Shown one piece after another: positions 55,713-64,000 of a DNA stretch of 64,000 bases. Each line of letters begins with the position of its first letter. The stretch's first letter is position 1. Under the pieces are notes generated by a model. The model was not told the DNA's origin. It made no database searches and was given only the letters and a program-made list of their open reading frames with translations. Origin of the DNA: Chamaelirium japonicum (Eukaryota; Streptophyta; Magnoliopsida; Liliales; Melanthiaceae). Position numbers and translations under genes: made by a program. The DNA is taken from the NCBI GenBank assembly GCA_947650365.1, contig OX393551.1, forward strand, positions 89,378,697 to 89,442,696. The letters run 5' to 3'.

Positions 55713-56090
55713 CATACTCCCGAGTTATGTAAGAAATTATGCAACAATGACTTGCCACAGTTAGTCCGGTTCGGGCTACGACACGACCGGCTAACCTGCA
55801 ATGGTATAAAGATACGTGCCCTAGACGTAAGTTTGACCGAAATAGCTCTAAGTCTAAGTCAATCGATATACGGGCACTACACTGAGTATTCCGAATCTTT
55901 GGCGTCGCACATGCTCTTGAGTCCCGTAAGAACGCATGCAACTGTCCCTCGCCACAGTTAGTCTAATTCGCATTGCGACACGGCTAGTTAACCTGCAACA
56001 GTACAACGCTACGTGTCCTAATGCTGACTTGACCAAAATGGTGCCTCGCCTAAGTCGACCAACATTGAAGCACCATGCTAAATACTCTAT

Positions 56091-56399
56091 ATTTCAGCTC
56101 CCATCAAACAACAAGCCCAAGGCTCTGCCCTTGGCACTCGATGAAAGTCCAAAGTGTCCAATGCTTCGACACATCCTACAAACCCAAGGCCCTACCCTTG
56201 GCACTCGAAGACATTCCAAGACATATATATTCAAACAAATGTCTCAGGGTTTCTAAACATTCGAAGACATCGACAATCATTCAAGACATGTCGTGGTAAT
56301 CAATCAGAACATTCAGAGGCATTCAAAGAGATAAGTTATTTAAGCCGAAAAAATATCTTCATTATCAAGCAAGCAAACGAGTACAAGACCTGACTATAG
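56091..56399. other. Element D 3' sequence with a short repeat
   Basis: AAGCCCAAGGCTCTGCCCTTGGCACTCG (about 56113) recurs as CCCAAGGCCCTACCCTTGGCACTCG (about 56180), a period near 68 bp. The AAGG/CCTT parts form small stems. Otherwise AT-rich and non-coding. Confidence 0.55.
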
Positions 56400-56570
56400 A
56401 CTCAAAAAAGAGAAGAAAATATGAGTTGCGTAAGACTTGTCAATGTCGGACTCCTTCGAAGACTGGCCACGTGCACACTGCATCGCGAAGGCCATAGCCT
56501 CGCTCGTCGTCTACGTTAGGCTGACATTATTCACCTCTAGTTGCTTGACTTTCCTCTCCATAGAGGTACG
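56400..56570 (-). pseudogene. C-terminal tail of the antisense ORF of element D
   Basis: On the minus strand from the edge of F the text reads SMERKVKQLEVNNVSLT, a stop, then TSEAMAFAMQCARGQSSKES. A heptad-like start followed by a Ser-rich tail is the kind of ending seen in the antisense ORF of element B (MEALRQDHASG...SRGGSERDRS). The position between the post-pol array and the element 3' side is also the same. The rest of the ORF is beyond F, outside the window. This is inference from position and composition. Confidence 0.45.
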
Positions 56571-58900
56571 TGCTGGAAATAAATCCATAGTAGAGGCCCG
56601 CAGCGGAAGCAAAGTGAAGGTCCGAGGACCGAGAGCGGTGTGCGTTACATATAAATATTTTTCATCGAAACGATCTACACGTGCGTGTATGAAACTAGCA
56701 TGGCAACTACGCGAACCCCTAATGACGATCTAATGCGAAAGAGCAATCTAGCATGTATGCATATTCTATCTATGCTAGATCTACATGTTAGAGATCATAC
56801 CTGCGTGCGGATTCTTTCACCGCGACAAATTTCTTCTTTGTCGATGGAGACGGACTCGGATCTGCTCGACATAGCTTCGGTGCGACGGCCATAACTTTCT
56901 GTTCCAAACTTCGATTGGGCTGAAATTTGGACTGCAAGTAGCCAACTTCGAGACGCAACTTTTACAACAATATTCATGTCATTTGGACTTCTGTAGCTCT
57001 CGGAATCACAGAAACAACATTGATTTTTTGTGCAGATTCTGGACAGCAAAAGGTTGCGGGAGACGCCTTCTAGTTCACCCGATCTCACACGATGCATGGC
57101 ACCTCGTTGATGGATCTCTGAGTGTCTCCATACGATGAGCCTTCTCCTTCTACGAAACACCACCCAAGGAAGACGAGTCGTCATCCAATGGCGCAAGCGA
57201 GGGAGAGAGAGACGAGAGAGGAGATGCGAAGAGAGGAGAGGGGGAGGCTAGGGTTTCCCCATGGCTTGGGCCGGCCCTAGGGCTTGCATGGCCTCATAAT
57301 TTCGTCCCCCCCTTTCTCCCTATTCCTTATATAGGGCCGACCTTATCCTTATGGATAAGCCTAGCGAATAGGATTGACTGATTCAAACCTCTCCCTATAT
57401 ATCTTTTCTTTTATCTCTATATTTTCCTTGTTTTCGAAAACGTTCAAAACCAGCCCGTTTTCTGCGTCTCATGACCGACTCTTTCATCGGAGACAACAAC
57501 TTCCTGAAACCAATAGGGTCAGCCTTGACCAGTCTCTCAACACTTAGGGCCGGCCCCCCTAGTGCATAGTGGCGCATGGTATGACCAAAACGCCCTTATG
57601 TCACTAGTTGGTCGTTCCTCGTGTACGAGACTTTGCAAGGCACACATAAGTGAAGTTCACCAGTGATTTCACTATTCTCTGAGGTTCCCGTAGGGTGCCC
57701 CTAGTGAAGTCAACTAGTCAACTCGCAACATGTCTTGGTGCATCACACCCATGTGGCAAAGTCCACTTATGACAAGGAATTGCTACATGCGTCTCTGCAC
57801 TAACCTAGGGTTTCCCCTTAGTGCACACACGTAGCTACGCATCTACCATGCACTAGTGTGAAGCACTCACGAAGCGTAGGCTTGGAATTCTCGCTTCCTC
57901 TAACCACGTTCTGTGTTTCGATGAGATGGTATAAGAACCGTACATAATGTCGATAAGGTGGAACCTTCAGGGACCAGGGTTCATGGCTTCCACCTCAGAC
58001 TCGATCGACACACTACCCGAGTGTACCATCGATCCTCTAAGTCTGAGTTAACCTGCGTAGCCACCCAGAGTGCGACGCAGGCTGCACTCCAATTTCCTTG
58101 GACTTACTATGTTCTCTCTTATACCCCTGCTCTCCGCTTAGTATGGTAAACTCGCTGTCCCTCCAACTGGTGCCATGATGCAACTCGAGCGGTGGAGAAT
58201 ACCGTCAGACTCGAGTGCTCATATGACTCAGTTCCTTCTAGGTTGACCACATACATCGTACCTCCGATTACTCTCACGAGCAACCGGATCCATCATCAGT
58301 CCAACTGATGATCACCTGGCCAGGGTTTAATATGACGTAGGTCAGACCAAGGAACGCACCTCCCGTTAAGGGTGTGGATAGCCTGCAGGAGTGACACGCT
58401 AATGCAACGCCAGCCGGGTAACCCAGTACACCGTGGTTTTGGATCACTGCATCCGGATCCTCACACATTGGTGCGCCAAAGCACCACACAACTGGTTAGT
58501 CTACCAGACATGACTCCTCAGGGTTTAGGACCGTTTTACCCTAAGCAGAAACACGATTTAGTGCACTGCTGTCTGCTCACTGATCTGTGCACCGTGTTGG
58601 TTCCGTACAGCCACAGACACTGTGCCTGGTAATGACCGTGGTGGAGACACCCACGCTCTGTCATCCCAACAGCTTATCCAGATAAGGCGACCAACCCTAA
58701 TCAGAGCTGCGAACGTATTTAGGTTACATGGGACCAGTCTCTTGAGTCTCTCACTCAAGTGGATTATCATGTAGCCATGACTCTCTGTTATGTAATCAGA
58801 ACACGTACTAATGTACGTACCAATATGCATTCCTGTACTATCAACCATACATAGCTAAACTATAGGTTTTTACGAGCTATAGACCTCACCAATTCTAATA
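56571..58900 (-). mobile_element. 3' LTR of copia element F (L6), 2330 bp
   Basis: Minus strand start TATTAGAATTGGTGAGG at 58900 and end TTTATTTCCAGCA at 56571. It aligns with LTRs L4 and L5 throughout. Like L5 it begins TA in place of TG. TATA-like CCTATATAAGGAATA is at about 57322-57336. The adjoining host bases are GTACG. The other flank is not in the window. Confidence 0.9.
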
Positions 58901-58909
58901 ATCTCCCAC
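58901..58909 (-). other. Polypurine tract of element F
   Basis: Minus strand AGTGGGAGA immediately before the 3' LTR, the common plant copia polypurine tract. Confidence 0.8.
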
Positions 58910-61620
58910 TAGGTCTAACGAGGAATAACGGTGTTGAGCTCTGTAGCTTCTACATGCTGCCCAAAAGCTTTTATAGGAATTCCCTAAAGGAATTGGCAAC
59001 ATTGTCTGTAGATTCCACCTCAGTACCGCTACTTGCATTTCCTCTTATAACTGTCAAATCAAGTGAAAGTTGTACTTGATGGGTTTCCTCTCACGGTGGT
59101 GCCTAGTCTCCTTGGACCTTGCTTACCACTCTTCTGTCGTAACAACAGATAACTGAGCCTCTGGTACGCGTCCCGAGTTCTTTAAGAACTTCCTAAGCTT
59201 TACCACCTGATATACTACTTCGCACGCAACAACGTGCTAAGCCTCTGTGGTAGAGTTTGTGATGCATTCTTGCTTCACATTCTACCAACTACCGCTTCTA
59301 ATCCCAAGATAAAAATAATCCCTGAAATTGATTCTCTGGAACACACATCTGACACCAAAGTCAGACCTTGTGCGTCCAATCGATATCAGGACCTGTGAAG
59401 TGCAAGCTAACTCACAATCCTCACTTGATGAGAACTTCAGAGTATACCCTTCACTTTAGTCCAATGATTTGGACCCGAGTTCAACTGAAACCGACCCATG
59501 AATCCTGCTACGCAATAGATATCTAGCCTCGTCAAACGAATCTAGCTAGAGTCTTATCTTCATGCGTAGCATGTGACAGCAAGAGAATCTTGCTCTGGTT
59601 ATCTCGAGTTACCTTGATTCCCAGAGCATAACTCGCCTCACTAGGGTCTTTCACATCGAATTGTGATGACTACAAACCTTTATCATAAATAATATTCTTA
59701 CGTTATTTTCAATCAGTAGAATATCGTTAACGTAAAGTACTAAATACACCCTTGTAGCTATTTCACCTTTCTTGTACCAACTTGGTTTGTCCTCATTCTG
59801 ATCAAATCCATGTGAGCGGATTCCCTTGATCAAAATAGACATTTCATCCTGGATGCTTGCATCAGTCCATAAATGGACCGTTGCAACTTGCATTCCAAAT
59901 CTTCCTAACCTACTGACTCAAAGCTTGAGGCTACATTATCCATATGTCCTTTTCAAAATCCCGTTAGGGAATAACTGTCTTGACATGCATCAACCAGATC
60001 TTCCAACTATAATGGGCTACGATGGATTAAGAGGACCCAAAATAGACTTAGGCATAGCTACCAGTGAGATGGTTTTGACATAGTCAATCCCTTCTCCTTT
60101 GGTAATTAATCTAGCTACTTAAGTCTTAACCGGGTGCTCTTCTTATACACCTTCTACACCCCGAAGGGTGATAGTGCTATAAGTGTCAAGACTGTTCCAA
60201 GGGACATTGATGCAAATTTGTCTCCATGGTCTTTTGTCAGTCAGAGCTATCGGAAGCTCCCACTACTTCTTCGTAGCTCTAGGGATAATACTCCTGAAAC
60301 TCTGGATTAACTATCAAAGTTTCTCCATAGTATCTTTCAGGAGCTCTGATGGTCCCACAACGACGAGGTGATGGTGGTACAAAGTGAATTGTTTCTACAG
60401 TGTCTGGTCTACTAGTTTCTTGTATCATCTACTCCCACTACGCTTTTCAGATGCGCACTTTCTACCAGTACCCAGTAGTTCACCCAGAACTACCTTACTG
60501 ATAAACTTATGGTCTATAATATAATCTTGGTCTAGGTAGATGGTGTTCGTAGAAACGATAACCTTCCTAACCTCAAGATCATAAAACAGTCCACCTTATA
60601 CCTCCTAAGGGTAACCTACAAACAGATATACCTGGAACTACATCTCCATCTCATCCCTCTTGTCCTTTTGCACAAGTGCAGGACAACCCTATATCTCGAG
60701 AAACTATAGTGTCAGCTTTCGCTTAGACCATAGCTCTCTATAGGTCTGAGGCACTGATCTAGATGAGAGATAGTTTCAGATATAAGCTACTGTTTTAAGG
60801 TACAACCCCACCAAAGGTGGGTAGTACACTTGGTGATATTCATCATACTACGGACCATGTCAAACAAAGTTCGATTCCTTCTCTCGGAGACTTTATTCTG
60901 ACGTGTCATCCTTGGAGCATTTAATTGGGAGATAATCCCATGCTCCCTCAGGGTCCTATAGAACCCATCGATAGAGTCTCGTTCCTTCGATTAAATCGAA
61001 GAGACTTCTATCGTCTGGACGCTCTTGGAACCATAGACGTCAAAATTAACTAACTCCAATACCTTAGTGGCCCTTTTAGTTATTCTGCCTTCCAGATAAT
61101 ACTCATAGGTTAGAAGGATCTCCGATGAATCTGTGAACAGAAACTCGGCCTTCTGTCACCTCTGGATTTATCTGAGGTAAAATATCTAAATCAGAGGGAT
61201 CACAAATGGGATAGATTCTCCGAAGGATTTAGATGAATTTTAAATTAGACACTACAGCTGTCATGAAATCTATTTCTGAATTAGGATTAAATATAAAGAG
61301 ATTTTTTTTTAATCTATTCCTCTAATTATGAAGCTATCAATTTAGTTTAAGATACACACATATGGTGCTGTCTAAAACTAAAAACTTTATTTACCGAGGA
61401 GGAAACAGAATGAAATCTCTAAAGATCAAAATCCTTATTTTGGAAAAAACTAAGATAATCATATCAAACAGCTTCCGCAGCGGCTTATGGCATCTGTACC
61501 TATGTTAGGATTATTTTACTATAAAGTAGCCTTGTGCTTTCCTTGAATCTCTATAGACCCGAAGTCTACATTCCAAGAAGCATAAGAACTGCTACTAGAT
61601 AGCGACTCAATTCCTAACAT
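58910..61620 (-). pseudogene. Copia pol of element F, degenerate
   Basis: RNase H, RT and integrase appear in the inverted order expected. The clearest piece is 59893-59651: MQVATVHLWTDAS...GFDQNEDKPSWYKKGE and VLYVNDILLIENNV, where YVND stands for the catalytic YVDD, as in element E. Other frames are broken by stops. The shared YVND suggests the change was present in a common parent of E and F, or arose twice by G-to-A decay. Confidence 0.83.
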
Positions 61621-62330
61621 CCTGAGGCCATACTCAATCTTCAAATACCCCCTATACTCGCCAAAACAGAAACACTTCCGTCCTTAGCGTTACCAGACTT
61701 AGGAGTCCACACTAGTTTCTGCACTAGAATAGTTATCGATCTCTTATAAGTTACTCCTTTAGGTTCTTCTAAAGAAGACCTAGGTTAAGCACTAAAGGCT
61801 TTGACTTTAATCTTGATCTCATCCTTTGTCTCTTGGAAATCTCCTTAGAAGTTCTGCGTTTATCATCTCTAACTTGTTAAAGCTAAAGTCTCTGACAACG
61901 CCTTCGAAGGTTCTAGACAAGGAAGCAAGACAGACGTCTTCCACCACCTCGTCATCTGGCACCATGTCTTTGGAATCTAGTTCGATCTGGAACTCAAAGA
62001 TGTGTTCCCGAACAAGCATACCCACTGACATCTTGGTACCGACAAGTATCTTTGTGGATAAGCGATGAGTCTACCGACTCTGCCTTCCAAACATCTTATG
62101 CAAGTAAAACTTTATTAGAGAAGACCTGACATATTTCTGACTTGCTTCTAAGGAGTTATCCGCAAGTATGCTATGACACAGAACTTGAACAGCTCCTCAG
62201 ATTCTCGCTAGTCATCATATGCCCTAGTTAGTGCCCTAGTGATATCTGGACCCATTAGGTCTAGTACAGGGATATTTAAGATTGGAAGCCAATATATATT
62301 TACAACCCTAAGCATAAGCTAAAGATAGCG
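61621..62330 (-). pseudogene. Copia gag of element F, degenerate
   Basis: The open frame 62031-61819 reads MSVGMLVREHIFEFQIELD...NKLEMINAELLRRF, nearly the same as gag of E and again the capsid C-terminal part. Flanking sequence carries stops. The zinc knuckle is not readable in one frame. Confidence 0.75.
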
Positions 62331-64000
62331 CTTTCGCTCTACGTAGTTAGAGACCCGATAACTGGTTCTCTTATGGGATAGCAGATAGGGGAACTATATA
62401 GTTGAATGAAAACGAATGCAAAATGACTTATTTTATGGATTTTTGAAAACAAGCTAATTATATCCAAATGTCAGCGCTACCCTCACAACGAAGACACCTC
62501 TATGGATTAATTTAACCATGTATGTAAGATCTCGAAATAAGCTGCACCTGTCCGAGGGGGCAGTGTGCAGGTCATCTGCTTACACGGGTCTTTCCCTTGA
62601 CCCTATCCAAATCTGCCAACTAAGGGCTTTGATGAACCATGGTTATCTTTTGGCCAGTACCACGTGATCACATTGTCTTCGCAACGAATACCTCACGTGT
62701 ACTTCAGATGCTTAACCACGAGCCTAGGCAATTACGGAATGAAAGTTCTAACGGCCCCCACGAGGGTGAGTAAAAGCCTGAACCCTTGGCGCCGTAATCA
62801 CCAAATCCTGAGGGAGATCACTAAGTAGCTTGGCATGAAAAAACACAGCTCTCACCCGAGGGGGTTGTTGAGTTATGCCCTCCCACCCGAACATGAAGTG
62901 ATTGGCCGTGGAGGCCAGAGGATCTCTAAAAGTCCTCTCTTGCATCCTTTATTAAATTTGAGGGTTATTTAATGCAAGTATGAGTGTACACTAAGGTCAC
63001 GACAACCTATACCCTAGACCCTGGTCATACCGTGCTCCCACTAGCGTTTCAAGCCTTTTGCAAAGCATTAATCGATTTCGGAATATCATAGTCCCTGCCT
63101 CGAGTGGATTTCTCCACTCAAGGGTCACATTACATATCCCAAGAACATCGATGCTTTGCAAACTTGGCTATTACGCTAATGCCCTGGAGCCTAGCCTAAG
63201 GTCAGACTGACAGGAAAGGTCTTCCACTACCATGGCATCTCGCTTATAAATTTGACGAATGATGTCATAGTAGAATTCCAACTCATTCTAGGTTTTGATG
63301 CATGCCAAATAGGCATACCCGACTAATCGGGTGTTGACCTAATGGGGGCATAACCAAATGTGAGGAATTCATGCTATCATCAAGGGTCAATTAAATAATA
63401 GGCGTCACTAGTGGAATCCTATCCTAATAAGGTCGTTAGGACCCGAGGGGAAAGGGCATCCCTCTAACACAGATAATCAAATTATCGCATTGAGGTTCTC
63501 TATAGAAATATAAAGAACTACTGAAAGAAACAAGCACACAACTGAATCAAGTTTAGGGTTCGACCCCTGAACCTGACTGGCACAGCGCAGGCTCTCTGTC
63601 TCCTTCGCAAGGCTCCTCGATCCGGTACATGTCTCTGTATATGATCTCCTGACACTTTATGCCCTTTGCCGTCATCGTGTACGCTTCGCCGGATCGCCAT
63701 CGTCCTCCAAGTTTTCGCTCGTCCTTCCGGTGGTAGATCTCCACGGCAAGTCCTCCTCTTCAATCTGTAACCAAAAAAGCTCTAGTACGCTTCGAGCAAG
63801 TGCTCGCTCGTACACAATTTCCTAGAACAAAAAGGAAAACAAACCTAGCAAAAAGCCAGGGAATCAAGGGTGGTAAATCTTCACCTCTTGCCCGACAATG
63901 GCTCTAAAATCTATCCACACACAAAAGAAAAAACATCCAGACAAAATCGCTAACACGGAGTCCGACCCCCGGTAGCAAGCAATCACATATCCAGAATAAT
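62331..64000 (-). other. Leader of element F with conserved short frames
   Basis: This is the counterpart of 48320-49980 in E. Frames 63763-63518 (MKRRTCRGDLPPEGRAK...RGRTLNLIQLC) and 62945-62748 (MQERTFRDPLASTANHF) match those of E. A hairpin near 63098-63122 (CTCGAGTGGA/TCCACTCAAG) is also kept in part in E. No domain is recognised. Confidence 0.5.

Larger units (their letters stand above)
42495..56090 (+). repeat. 197-bp tandem repeat of element D 3' region, about seven units, split by two insertions
   Basis: The word GCTAACCTGCAACGGTACAA and its variants start at 42551, 45112, 45309, 45506, 45703, 55790 and 55987. Spacing is exactly 197 bp inside uninterrupted parts. Across the solo LTR (42671-45029 plus 5 bp) and copia E (45828-55712 plus 5 bp) the corrected spacing is also 197 bp. 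Units carry GTTAGTCCGGTTCG, CGACACGGCCGGCTAACC and CGGGCACTA-GCCGAGTACTC blocks. Confidence 0.93.
36127..64000 (+). mobile_element. Element D: Tat-like Ty3-gypsy retrotransposon, 5' end and nested 3' region; runs past window
   Basis: It starts with an LTR (36127-36894), then primer site, gag, protease, RT, RNase H, second RNase H, integrase (to about 42426), a 197-bp array and the tail of an antisense ORF (about 56400-56570). Three younger elements sit in the 3' part: a solo LTR (42671-45029), copia E (45828-55712) and copia F (56571 onward). The rest of D, including its 3' LTR, must lie beyond 64000. It is related to A and B but clearly more distant. No frame is intact. Confidence 0.82.
56571..64000 (-). 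mobile_element. Element F: Ty1-copia retrotransposon, inverted, 5' end outside window
   Basis: Read on the minus strand from the window edge: leader, gag, pol, polypurine tract and 3' LTR (58900-56571). The last bases of the window correspond to about 48318 of element E, only some 160 bp inside its primer site, so the 5' LTR of F should start just past 64000. It is the same family as E and equally degenerate. It inserted into the antisense-ORF region of element D. Confidence 0.9.

Overview
The window looks like repeat-dense plant (angiosperm) nuclear DNA. It holds nested LTR retrotransposons, Helitron-like elements, hAT and Harbinger-like fragments and tandem repeats. I recognise no host protein gene, tRNA or rRNA. 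The evidence for a plant is a set of Tat/Retand-type Ty3-gypsy elements (gag zinc knuckle, second archaeal-type RNase H, antisense ORF in the 3' region), Ty1-copia elements with an initiator-Met-tRNA type primer site, and CTAG-ending Helitron termini. The species cannot be named from this. Almost every coding region is broken. The main exception is one intact 568-aa gag.

Layout: 1-5946 is element A, a minus-strand Tat-like gypsy element whose 3' LTR lies left of the window. It keeps gag but has lost nearly all of pol. 5947-7451 is repeat-derived sequence ending in a Helitron 3' terminus. From there three Helitron-like units lie head to tail: H1 (7452-8024), H2 (8025-28844) and H3 (28845 to about 29850). 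H2 is about 4.3 kb of 9-bp satellite, a 1.58-kb duplication and foldback elements, split by the 16.5-kb gypsy element B (10728-27240). B is interrupted in turn by a hAT element (14714-17356) that holds a copia solo LTR (15213-17318), and by a second copia LTR (18291-20284). 29851-36126 holds no recognised gene, a truncated copia LTR, a hAT MITE and a possible old gypsy LTR.

Element D (gypsy, same broad family as A and B) starts at 36127 and runs beyond the right edge. Its 3' region is a 197-bp tandem repeat into which a gypsy-type solo LTR (42671-45029), the complete copia element E (45828-55712) and the inverted copia element F (56571 to beyond 64000) inserted. The 197-bp period acts as a ruler: subtracting the solo LTR, or E, plus a 5-bp target duplication restores the spacing exactly. 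E and F lie tail to tail and form an inverted repeat with arms of about 7.4 kb.

The most noteworthy signals are the antisense, apparently spliced ORF in element B (22349-23803, minus strand) with a remnant in D; the head-to-tail Helitron series with shared termini; the gag-only element A; LTR minisatellites of one common unit but element-specific period (43, 44 and 40 bp); and the long E/F palindrome. Homology statements rest on reading by eye. No database search was run.
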